Below, piece by piece: positions 16,886 to 24,099 of a stretch of DNA of 64,000 nt. The position numbers and the translations under genes are program-made. Position 1 is the stretch's first letter; each line of letters begins with the position of its first letter. Source of the DNA: Actinophytocola xinjiangensis (GTDB lineage: Bacteria; Actinomycetota; Actinomycetes; Mycobacteriales; Pseudonocardiaceae); the NCBI RefSeq assembly GCF_001921215.1, contig NZ_MSIF01000034.1:1-64000 (forward strand), read 5' to 3'. Under the pieces are notes generated by a model, which did not search any database, was not told where the DNA came from, and worked only from the letters and a program-made list of their open reading frames with translations.

Positions 16886-18397
16886 ATGAGTGGTCGGCGG
16901 TGGTGGGCGATACCGGGGATGGCCGGGGTCGCCGTGCTGGCGGCCGGGCTGGTCGGCCCGCTGCCCATGGCCGCCGCGCAGGACGAGACCGTGCGGGTCG
17001 ACGCCCGCCTGACCTACCTGTGCCCGTTCGTCTCCGGGGAGCAGCCGGTGGAGGTGCGCCTGGCCGCCGACCTCCCGGCCGGCGCGACGGCCGGAGAGCC
17101 CGTGCGCCCGGCGGGCCTGGCCATCTCCCTCACCGTCCCCCAGGCCGGCGTCGCCGAACTCACCGCCCTGGGGGCCGCCTCGGTCACCGCACTCGCGCGG
17201 GTTGGCGTGGCGATCACCCACGGTGGGTCCACGGCCGAGACGAACTGGTCGGGAACGAAGACCTCCCGGGTCGTCCTGCCGACCGAGGGTGACCTCACCC
17301 TCCCGCTGGAGCCCTCGCGCGTGACGCCGGCCGTTCTCGGCCAGCCGGGGGCGATGACCTTCGCCGCCGCCGACACCTCCCTGGAACTGACCGGCTACCA
17401 GTCCGACGGCGCGGTCACCGACCCGCCGAGCCTGGCGCTGTCCTGCGCGCTGGCCCCCGACCAGGACGCGACCCTCGCGACCGTCCAGGTGTCGGCCGCC
17501 GACACGCCGGTCCCCGTGGAGCCACCGCCCGGCGCGGTTCGCGTCGACAAACCCAAGGGCAGCGCCGCCGCCCCGGAGGTCTCACCCACGGCGGTCGAGA
17601 TCCCCGAGGACTGCGAACAGATCGAGTCGCCGAACATTCCGTGGCCGCCGCCGCCGGAGACACCGACGAACCCACCGAAGTACTGCGCCTACATCACCGC
17701 GTTCACGAACCTGGCCAAGCTGGACGCCTCGGTGCTGCAGCCGCCCAGCCTGGTCAACATCGGCCCCACGGCGCCCGGGTCCAACAAGGACAGCCCGCGC
17801 CCGGCGCCCAACCCGCCACGCCCCGGCCTGAAGTGCGTTCCGGAGGACCTCCAGTCCAACATCCTGTGTCAGAAGGCGAACATCCTCCCCAACCTGGGCG
17901 GACGGCCCGTACTGACACCGGCGGAGAACCAGTGGGTGCTGCCGTTCGGCTTCGTGCCGACGAAGGCCACGATGCAGCTCACCCAGCTGGGCGTGTCCCA
18001 GGCCGACATCCGCCTGCATCTCGCCCAGAACCCGGTGCACGCCAAGGCGGTGGTCACCGCCCGGTACACCGTTCGGGTCTACGACGCGGCCATCAACGGC
18101 GTTCCCTTCGACCTGGGGCCCCACTGCCGTACCGCCGAGCCGCTGGAGATCGTCGTCGACGCGATCGCCGGCTTCGGGGCCGGCAAGTACCTGCTCGACC
18201 AGGGTGGCGTGCTGAACGGCGAGGTGGTGATTCCGCCGTTCACCGGCTGTGGCGTGACCGAGGACGTCTCCCCGTTGCTCACCGGCCTCATCTCCGGTCC
18301 GGGCAACCTGGTGAGACTCACCCAGGGAAAGGTGTGCACCATCACCGGAACCAATGTCGGATGCAATCCCATTGATATTCCGGAACCGGTGCGCTGA
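16886..18397 (+). CDS. Secreted DUF6801-like protein
   Basis: 503 residues: signal peptide (about 1-32, ending AAAQ), an N-terminal domain of about 170 residues beginning VDARLTYLCPFVSGEQPVEV, which looks like the DUF6801 domain of actinobacterial secreted proteins, a Pro-rich linker (about 200-320, runs such as PPPPETPTNPPKYC), and a C-terminal Cys-containing domain. ATG 16886 is preferred over GTG 16874 because GGTGGAG sits 7 nt before the ATG. The protein has no membrane anchor or sorting signal that I can see. It lies inside the secreted cluster and may be co-transcribed with the gene before it. Function unknown; DUF assignment from memory of the family pattern. Confidence 0.65.
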   Translation: MSGRRWWAIPGMAGVAVLAAGLVGPLPMAAAQDETVRVDARLTYLCPFVSGEQPVEVRLAADLPAGATAGEPVRPAGLAISLTVPQAGVAELTALGAASVTALARVGVAITHGGSTAETNWSGTKTSRVVLPTEGDLTLPLEPSRVTPAVLGQPGAMTFAAADTSLELTGYQSDGAVTDPPSLALSCALAPDQDATLATVQVSAADTPVPVEPPPGAVRVDKPKGSAAAPEVSPTAVEIPEDCEQIESPNIPWPPPPETPTNPPKYCAYITAFTNLAKLDASVLQPPSLVNIGPTAPGSNKDSPRPAPNPPRPGLKCVPEDLQSNILCQKANILPNLGGRPVLTPAENQWVLPFGFVPTKATMQLTQLGVSQADIRLHLAQNPVHAKAVVTARYTVRVYDAAINGVPFDLGPHCRTAEPLEIVVDAIAGFGAGKYLLDQGGVLNGEVVIPPFTGCGVTEDVSPLLTGLISGPGNLVRLTQGKVCTITGTNVGCNPIDIPEPVR

Positions 18398-18448
18398 CAC
18401 GAGTACGTCGGGGAATGCCGTACCCACACTAAGTCAGGAGAGGTGTCG

Positions 18449-19402
18449 ATGACCGCTGTACCTCGAACTCGAAACCGGCTGGGTAGAGGGCTTCTCGTCT
18501 CCGCGATGAGCCTCGTACTCGGTGCGGGAGTGGCCCTGACAGCGCCCGCCACGGCAAGCGCCGAGACCCTTCCCGGGGAATGGGCCCCGTTCGGCGACTG
18601 TCCGGTGGACGCACCGGCGATGCTCGCCGCCGACGGCAGCACGGTGGTCGCCACCTGCATGTCGGGCGCGATTCCGAACGGCACGATCACCCTCGGCACG
18701 GGAACCATGCCGGTCGGCGCCGTGAACTTCTCCTTCGGCGTGCTCAACCAGAGCGGCGTGTACTCGGCCGTGGCGCCGGCCAACGGCGGCCTGACCGGTG
18801 ACTCGGTCACGGTGCCCGGCGGCATGCTCGGGCTGATGTGTCCCAGTGACATCCCGGTCATCTCCGACATCTGCGACGCGGTCGTCGACAGCAACCTGAA
18901 CACCGTGACCGCGACGATGGAGGCGGCCGGCCCGCCGAGGGACTTCGACTTCTCGGCGGCGGCCACCGTCGGCCGGCCGATCATGACGATGCCGGTGAAG
19001 ATCCGGTTGAAGAACCCGTTCCTGCGGTCCAGCTGCTACATCGGCTCCAACAGCAACCCGATCCTGCTGAAGGTGGCCAACACGGTGCAGCCCCGCCCGG
19101 CGTTCAGCAGGTTCAACGCGGACGGCACGCCGAACGCGACGGGTGAGATGAACATGCTCACCCTCAGCGGCGGCATCCTCAACGACAGCACGTTCGCGGT
19201 CCCCGCCGCGAAGGGCTGTGACTTCGTCGGCCTGATCGACATGGTGCTCAACGCGCGTCAGGGCCTGCCGGCCTCGTCCGGGACCAACAGCCTCACCCTG
19301 AACAACGCCACGTTCAAGCTCGCCGGGTTCCAGAATCCGCGGGCGCACGTGCCCAACCAGGGCCGGGTGCTCTCCGAGCGCTGGCACGCGGCGGCCGGCT
19401 GA
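18449..19402 (+). CDS. Secreted protein of unknown function
   Basis: 317 residues with a long n-region signal peptide (about 1-38, ending TASA), then a mature domain starting ETLPGEWAPFGDCPVD. It contains Cys residues in pairs typical of an exported disulfide-bonded fold (FGDC, VATC, LMC, DIC, SSC, KGC). I do not recognise a named family, although similar secreted proteins occur in filamentous actinobacteria. ATG 18449 has AGGAG 8 nt upstream; the in-frame GTG at 18443 is too close to that site. It is followed by a 15-bp hairpin terminator. Position between paralogs suggests a shared cell-surface role. Confidence 0.7.
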   Translation: MTAVPRTRNRLGRGLLVSAMSLVLGAGVALTAPATASAETLPGEWAPFGDCPVDAPAMLAADGSTVVATCMSGAIPNGTITLGTGTMPVGAVNFSFGVLNQSGVYSAVAPANGGLTGDSVTVPGGMLGLMCPSDIPVISDICDAVVDSNLNTVTATMEAAGPPRDFDFSAAATVGRPIMTMPVKIRLKNPFLRSSCYIGSNSNPILLKVANTVQPRPAFSRFNADGTPNATGEMNMLTLSGGILNDSTFAVPAAKGCDFVGLIDMVLNARQGLPASSGTNSLTLNNATFKLAGFQNPRAHVPNQGRVLSERWHAAAG

Positions 19403-19417
19403 CCCCGTCCTCTGATT

Positions 19418-19460
19418 CGGGCACCGACCCGCACCGAGGCGTCTTCGGTGCGGGTCGGTC
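19418..19460 (+). terminator. Hairpin terminator, copy 1 of a 43-bp repeat
   Basis: ACCGACCCGCACCGA and its perfect complement form a 15-bp stem with a 7-nt loop (19423-19459). The surrounding 43 bp are identical to 20096-20138. Confidence 0.8.
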
Positions 19461-19479
19461 GCTCGATGGAAGGAGTGAG

Positions 19480-20082
19480 ATGCGCGAGCTGTTCCTGCGG
19501 GTCATGACCGTCGTCGTGCTCGCCTCGGTCGTGCTCGGTACCGGATCCGCTGCCGCGGCCGGCGCGGGCTGGACGGTGTCTCCCGGCGGCTCCACCAGTG
19601 GCGACGCGTCGCAGGTCATCCTGACCATACGGCCGGCCGACGGCAGTGCCGATCCGGTCTTCGACTGTGTTCCGTCCCAGGTGGACATCGCCATGTTCAG
19701 CTCCCCGGACAGCCATGTCGGTGACGTCACCGACGTCGTCCTGAGCGACTGTCTGTTGGCCGGGTTGTACAACCTCGAGATCACCGTGGGCACACCCCTG
19801 TCGTTCCACGCGTTGGACTACGCCAGCCCGGTCGTGTCCGGCGAGCTGCGCGACTTCTTCGCCTCTGTGGTGTTCCCCGGCTGCTGGGCCGTGGTGGAGG
19901 GGTTCGTGCCGGTCACCTACGACAACAGCACTCACGAGTTGCGCCTGATCCCCGAGTTCACGCTGGAGTTCACCCACGTGGACCCGGTGGACAACTGTCT
20001 GGGGATCTTCAACGAGGGCGACAAGATGGCTCTCGAAGCCGTCTACGACCTCGCGCCCGGCCAGGCGATCGTGCCTGCCTGA
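19480..20082 (+). CDS. Secreted four-cysteine protein, paralog 3
   Basis: 200 residues, third member of the family at 15546 and 16250. Signal peptide (about 1-27), mature GWTVSPGGSTSG, four cysteines in the contexts FDC, SDC, PGC and DNC, FTHVDPVDNCLGIFNEGD and a C-terminal AIVPA. It is more divergent than paralogs 1 and 2 are from each other. SD GGAAGGAG about 7 nt before the ATG. The gene is bracketed by two identical hairpin terminators, so it is a single-gene transcription unit unless there is read-through. Function unknown. Confidence 0.8.
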   Translation: MRELFLRVMTVVVLASVVLGTGSAAAAGAGWTVSPGGSTSGDASQVILTIRPADGSADPVFDCVPSQVDIAMFSSPDSHVGDVTDVVLSDCLLAGLYNLEITVGTPLSFHALDYASPVVSGELRDFFASVVFPGCWAVVEGFVPVTYDNSTHELRLIPEFTLEFTHVDPVDNCLGIFNEGDKMALEAVYDLAPGQAIVPA

Positions 20083-20095
20083 GGGGCGAGGACAC

Positions 20096-20138
20096 CGGGC
20101 ACCGACCCGCACCGAGGCGTCTTCGGTGCGGGTCGGTC
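20096..20138 (+). terminator. Hairpin terminator, copy 2 of the 43-bp repeat
   Basis: Base-for-base copy of 19418-19460, with the same 15-bp stem and 7-nt loop (20101-20137), 14 nt after the stop of paralog 3. It also lies downstream of the convergent regulator gene at 20209 and could serve both strands. Confidence 0.8.
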
Positions 20139-20208
20139 ACGCCGGACGGGGGCTCGCGACCGCACCCGAGCCCGCCGCCCGGCGCTTGACCGGCGGCGCC
20201 CGTCGGCG

Positions 20209-21441
20209 CTACCGGCGTTCCCGGTTCCTGGGGGCCGGCACCACCGGCGCTGCCCTGGGCTTGGGCGCCGCGCGCAGGACCAGTTCCAGCTCGAACCGTT
20301 GGGTGGGGTCGTGCAGCAGGTCGCCGAAGGAGACCTCCAGCTGGCGCATCCGGTAGCGGACGGTCTGCGGGTGCACGCCCAGCTGGGTGGCCATGTCGGG
20401 GACGCTGCCCCGGGTGTCCAGCCACGCCCGCAGCGTCTCCAGGGTGCGTTCGCGCTGTTTGACCGTCAGGCTGGCCAGCGGGGTCATCAGCTTGTCCCGC
20501 AACGTGTCCAGCAGCAGCTCGTCGGAGTGCACGAGCACGGTCGACAGGTGCTGTTCGCAGCGGATGACCAGGCCGTCGGTGATCGAGCCCTGTTGGGCCA
20601 GCGACAGCGCCTTGCGGGCCCAGCGCAGCGCGAAGACCGCGGTGTCCAGCCGCACGCACGGGCCGACCGACAGCCGGCACCCTGGCAGCGCGGCGCGGAT
20701 GGCGGCCAGCCGCGTGTCGGTGACCGTGCCGGGGACCAGGAGCTTGGGCTCGATGCCGTCCAGGTCGGCCAGGACGTCGTTGTCCAGGGTGGGTTTGCGC
20801 TGGTTGTGGCCGGTGCCGGGCAGCGAGTGCACGGCGATCGGGGTGGCCTGCTTTGGCACCGGCCAGCCGATCAGCTGGGCCAGCTCGGCGATCGCGGCCG
20901 GCGGCGCGGCGGGGGTTTGCAGGATCATCCCGAGCAGGCGGCGCCGCCAGGTCTCCAGGGCGCCGGCGGAGGTGGCCTTGGCCTCCAGGTAGCCGTCGAG
21001 CGCGACCGAGGCGAGCGTGTCCATGTAGGCGAACACCGCGTCGGCCAGCTGCGACATGACCGACGACGACAGCCCGTTGCGCTTGCCGACGCGCATCATC
21101 CGCCGCCACGACACCCGGGCGCCGACGCGGTAGGCGGCCTGCAGGTCGTCGAGCGAGCGGCCCTCACGCATCTCGTTCTGGCCCAGCTTGTGGTGCACGT
21201 CGTGGCACTTCTGGGCTGAGGTGTCGGGGTTGGCGATCTGTTCGATGAACAGGCTGGTCGCGTGCTGCACCCCGGCGCGGATGGACTTGCCGTACGGGCC
21301 GTCGAGTGGGCGTGCGTAGGCGGGGATCTTGGCCCGGATCTCGTCCACGATCTCGGTGGCGAGGCTCGCCAGCTCCGGCCGGAGGATGTCGGCGAGCCTC
21401 CTGGGTAAGGCACCGCCGTCGAGTCGGTACTCAACCGTCAT
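20209..21441 (-). CDS. PucR-type transcriptional regulator
   Basis: 410 residues. The C-terminus (about 320-380) is a PucR-type HTH: LETLRAWLDTRGSVPDMATQ followed by LGVHPQTVRYRMRQLE, where the recognition helix reads HPQTVRYRM. The N-terminal ~200 residues are helical and resemble the RsbRD-like domain of many actinobacterial PucR proteins; the middle has a GGDEF-like PucR region. No ligand can be named. ATG at 21441 has GAGGAG 7 nt upstream; the longer frame to 21528 lacks a good start. It is divergent from the imuA' SOS cassette, and a 6-bp inverted repeat at 21572 lies in the shared upstream region. Confidence 0.85.
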   Translation of the reverse strand: MTVEYRLDGGALPRRLADILRPELASLATEIVDEIRAKIPAYARPLDGPYGKSIRAGVQHATSLFIEQIANPDTSAQKCHDVHHKLGQNEMREGRSLDDLQAAYRVGARVSWRRMMRVGKRNGLSSSVMSQLADAVFAYMDTLASVALDGYLEAKATSAGALETWRRRLLGMILQTPAAPPAAIAELAQLIGWPVPKQATPIAVHSLPGTGHNQRKPTLDNDVLADLDGIEPKLLVPGTVTDTRLAAIRAALPGCRLSVGPCVRLDTAVFALRWARKALSLAQQGSITDGLVIRCEQHLSTVLVHSDELLLDTLRDKLMTPLASLTVKQRERTLETLRAWLDTRGSVPDMATQLGVHPQTVRYRMRQLEVSFGDLLHDPTQRFELELVLRAAPKPRAAPVVPAPRNRERR

Positions 21442-21571
21442 GCACAACTCCTCGTCACCACCACGCGCCGTCGAGGGTGGCAATCTGCGTATCGGTTCCG
21501 TGACCCGAAATGTGACACCTGGGCGCAAGAAACTGACGGAATCGTTGTCTCGTTGCTAGTTGTCGAACGAA

Positions 21572-21590
21572 GTTGTCCCCCGGTGACAAC
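21572..21590. promoter_or_regulatory. Inverted repeat in the pucR/imuA' intergenic region
   Basis: GTTGTC and GACAAC (perfect 6-bp arms, 7-nt spacer) lie between the divergent starts and 21 nt from the LexA box. Candidate operator for the PucR-type regulator; unproven. Confidence 0.35.
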
Positions 21591-21610
21591 GGTCCGAGGC
21601 CATGATAGTA

Positions 21611-21626
21611 TCGAACAGGCGTTCGA
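21611..21626. promoter_or_regulatory. LexA (SOS) box upstream of imuA'
   Basis: TCGAACAGGCGTTCGA is a perfect match to the actinobacterial SOS box TCGAAC-N4-GTTCGA, 52 nt before the imuA' start. It should be bound by LexA and released after DNA damage. Confidence 0.92.
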
Positions 21627-21677
21627 GATTGGTGCTGCCTTCCCCGCGGCGCGTGCGGAGCGGTAGGGGAGGGCGTT

Positions 21678-22475
21678 GTGCGAATGCCGGCGTTGGGTGC
21701 ATCGCTGGCCACTTCCGGTGCGGTGGGAGTGGCCAGCGACCTGACCTCCACGCCGTCGGGGCTGCCCGTTCGCCCCGACCTGGCTGGACTGTTCCCCTTC
21801 GGGGTGTTGCGTCGCGGTGGCACCGTGTCGGTGCGCGGGTCGACGTCGCTGCTGCTGTCCCTGCTCGCCGAACCAACCGCTCAGGACTCGTGGGCGGCTG
21901 TCGTCGGCCTGCCCGACCTGGGAGTGGTGGCCGCCGCCGAACTGGGAGTGGCGGTGGACCGGGTGGCGCTGGTGCGAGACCCCGGGGCGTCGGTGGCCTC
22001 GGTCGTCGCGGCGCTGCTCGACGGGATGGACCTCGTCGTCGTGGCGCGGGGGCGGCTGCCGGACGCGCAGGCCCGGCGGTTGTCGGCGCGGGCCCGCCAT
22101 CGGGGGGCCGTGCTGTTGACACCTGACGAATGGCCCGGGGTGGATGTCGAGTTGCGTTGCGTGGGAAGCGAATGGGCCGGGGTGGGGGCGGGAGAGGGGT
22201 ATCTGGCGGGGCGGGAGGTGGACGTTCGGTCCCGGGGGCGGGGGGTTGCCGCCCGGGGCGGGCGGGTGGTGGTTCGGGTTCCTGGCGGGAGGGGGCCGGT
22301 GGCTCGCGCGCGGGCTCCCGGACGGTTTGTCGTGGGTTCTCGCCACCAGCGATTTCCACGCGGGGTGATGGCGAGGAGGCTCGCATTGACACCGCTCGAA
22401 ATCGAACGTAAGTTCGAAACATGGATGGCGCCGCGCAGCGCATGCTTGTCGTGTGGTGTCCCGACTGGCCGGTGA
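21678..22475 (+). CDS. imuA': ImuA'-like RecA-fold protein of the SOS mutasome
   Basis: 265 residues. Resembles the actinobacterial ImuA', a RecA/SulA-type fold with a degenerate P-loop: LRRGGTVSVRGSTSLLLSLL sits where Walker A would be and lacks the GK[ST]. ImuA' is needed for damage-induced mutagenesis with ImuB and DnaE2. Identity rests on this pattern plus the imuB and dnaE2 genes directly downstream and the SOS box upstream. GTG 21678 has GGGAGG 5 nt upstream; ATG 21684 is an alternative. The 3' end (residues about 165-265) is Arg/Gly-rich, less conserved, and runs 55 nt into imuB, carrying the second LexA box. Confidence 0.8.
   Translation: MRMPALGASLATSGAVGVASDLTSTPSGLPVRPDLAGLFPFGVLRRGGTVSVRGSTSLLLSLLAEPTAQDSWAAVVGLPDLGVVAAAELGVAVDRVALVRDPGASVASVVAALLDGMDLVVVARGRLPDAQARRLSARARHRGAVLLTPDEWPGVDVELRCVGSEWAGVGAGEGYLAGREVDVRSRGRGVAARGGRVVVRVPGGRGPVARARAPGRFVVGSRHQRFPRGVMARRLALTPLEIERKFETWMAPRSACLSCGVPTGR
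22402..22417. promoter_or_regulatory. LexA (SOS) box upstream of imuB, inside imuA'
   Basis: TCGAACGTAAGTTCGA is a second perfect SOS palindrome, ending 3 nt before the ATG at 22421. It implies an independent LexA-controlled promoter for imuB-dnaE2, probably with a very short or no leader. Confidence 0.9.
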
Positions 22476-23980
22476 CCGCCGCGAGTTCCCACCACTCCCC
22501 GGGGGATCCGCTCGCGGTGGTCACCGCCACCCTTGTCGTCGCCGCCAACGCTGTTGCCCGGGCGGAAGGTGTTCGGCGCGGGATGCGGCGGCGGGAGGCC
22601 CAGGGCCGCTGTCCCACGCTCGTCGCCCTTCCCGACGATCCTGACCGGGACGCCCGGCTGTTCGAACCGGTCGCCGCCGCCGTCGAGGAGCTGGCGGTGG
22701 GGGTCGAGATCATTCGGCCGGGGATCGTGGCCGTGCCGGCGCGGGGGCCGGCGGGGTACTTCGGGACCGAGGAGAGCGCCGCCGAGAGGATCATCGACCG
22801 GGTCGCGGAACGCACCGGCGCCGAGTGCCAGGTCGGCATCGCCGACACCCTGTTCGCGGCGGTGCTGGCGGCGAAGAAGGGGCTGCTGGTCGGGGAGACC
22901 ACGGAGTTCCTGGCGCCGTTGAGCGTTCGGGAGCTGCACCGGCCCGCCGAGGGGCAGGACCGGGCCGAGCTCGTCGATCTGTTGCGACGGCTGGGGCTGC
23001 GCACGTTGGGGGCGTTCGCCGCGCTCCCCGAACGGGACGTCGCCGGGCGGTTCGGGGCGGACGCCGTCCTGGCCCATCGGCTGGCTTCCGGGCGGCAGGA
23101 GCGGCCGTTGGCCCGCCGCCGGCCACCGCCCGATCTGACGATCTCCGACACGTTCGACCCGCCGGTCGACCGGGTCGACACGGCCGCGTTCGTGGCCAGG
23201 ACGCTCGCCGAACGCCTGCACAACGCGCTCGCCGCCCACGGGCTGGCCTGTACCCGGCTCGGGATCCACGCCGCGACCGCCGCCGGGCAGGAGCGGGAAC
23301 GCGTGTGGCGGTGCGCCGAACCGCTGACCCCCGCCGGGCTCGCGGACCGGGTCCGCTGGCAGCTCGACGGGTGGCTGCGCGACGCCCGCCTGTCCGCCGG
23401 CGTCGCCACCCTCGCCCTCACCCCGGTCGAGGTCATCGACGGGACCACCCTCCAGCTCGACCTGTGGCGCGGCGAGGGCCGGGCCGAGGCCGACGAGCGG
23501 GCCGCCCGCGCCATGGTCCACGTCCAGGGGCTGCTGGGGCCCGACGCCGTCGTCACCCCGGTGCTGGGCGGCGGTCGGGGGCCGGGCGAACGGGTCCGGT
23601 ACGTGCCGTGGGGGGACGAGCGCACGCCGGCCGCCGATCCGGACGCGCCGTGGCCGGGGGCCCTGCCGGCGCCGTCGCCGGCCACGATTCCGCGGACACC
23701 CCTGCCGGCCCGGTTGACCGACGACGACGGGCGGCCGGTCGCGGTCACCGGGCGCGACGAGCTGACCGGGCGGCCGGCGATGCTCGCCCTCCCCGGGCGC
23801 GCCGCCCGGCCCGTTCTCGGGTGGGCCGGGCCGTGGACGGCCGACGAACGGTGGTGGGTCCACTCCCGCCGCCGCAGCCGGCTCCAGGTCGTCCTCGAAG
23901 AGTCCGAAAAGGACACCCAGACCGCGCTTCTCCTCGTTCTGGCCGACGAGAAGTGGACCGTAGAAGGGATCTACGACTGA
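22421..23980 (+). CDS. imuB: ImuB, Y-family polymerase-like mutasome subunit
   Basis: 519 residues. N-terminal MLVVWCPDWPVTAA is the ImuB signature, followed by palm/fingers homology, a little-finger-type region and a C-terminal extension; ImuB proteins lack the full catalytic triad of DinB and serve as the hub linking DnaE2 and ImuA' to the sliding clamp. ATG 22421 follows the LexA box by 3 nt, so the mRNA may be leaderless; ATG 22442, which begins exactly at MLVVWCPDW, is the alternative and has no better SD. The stop overlaps the next small ORF as TGATG. Induced by DNA damage, acting at the replication fork. Confidence 0.9.
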   Translation: MDGAAQRMLVVWCPDWPVTAASSHHSPGDPLAVVTATLVVAANAVARAEGVRRGMRRREAQGRCPTLVALPDDPDRDARLFEPVAAAVEELAVGVEIIRPGIVAVPARGPAGYFGTEESAAERIIDRVAERTGAECQVGIADTLFAAVLAAKKGLLVGETTEFLAPLSVRELHRPAEGQDRAELVDLLRRLGLRTLGAFAALPERDVAGRFGADAVLAHRLASGRQERPLARRRPPPDLTISDTFDPPVDRVDTAAFVARTLAERLHNALAAHGLACTRLGIHAATAAGQERERVWRCAEPLTPAGLADRVRWQLDGWLRDARLSAGVATLALTPVEVIDGTTLQLDLWRGEGRAEADERAARAMVHVQGLLGPDAVVTPVLGGGRGPGERVRYVPWGDERTPAADPDAPWPGALPAPSPATIPRTPLPARLTDDDGRPVAVTGRDELTGRPAMLALPGRAARPVLGWAGPWTADERWWVHSRRRSRLQVVLEESEKDTQTALLLVLADEKWTVEGIYD

Positions 23981-24099
23981 TGCCCCGCGACCAGTGGCCC
24001 TGCCGCGAATGCCGCCCCCGTGACGGCGGCTGTCGCCAGTGCCTCGCACCGCTCATCCCCGCGCCGCGCCGGTCACCGGAGAACGCCCGGACCCGCTGA
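23980..24099 (+). CDS. 39-residue Cys4 microprotein between imuB and dnaE2
   Basis: Short frame whose ATG shares one base with the imuB stop (TGATG) and whose TGA shares one base with the dnaE2 ATG (TGATG). It thus fills the gap between the two genes exactly. The product contains C8-x2-C11-x6-C18-x2-C21 within WPCRECRPRDGGCRQC, a pattern that would suit zinc binding, followed by a basic Pro/Arg tail. I do not recognise it as a named family. Translational coupling on both sides and the Cys pairs argue for a real gene; its shortness and the lack of a separate SD argue for caution. If real it would be SOS-induced with ImuB and DnaE2. An alternative is that dnaE2 starts at GTG 24039 and this frame is incidental. 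Confidence 0.5.
   Translation: MPRDQWPCRECRPRDGGCRQCLAPLIPAPRRSPENARTR

Noticed and set aside
21556-23916. A long minus-strand frame opposite imuA' and imuB
   Set aside because: Antisense to the mutasome genes, Pro/Arg/Ser-rich and without any domain; both LexA boxes point to plus-strand genes.
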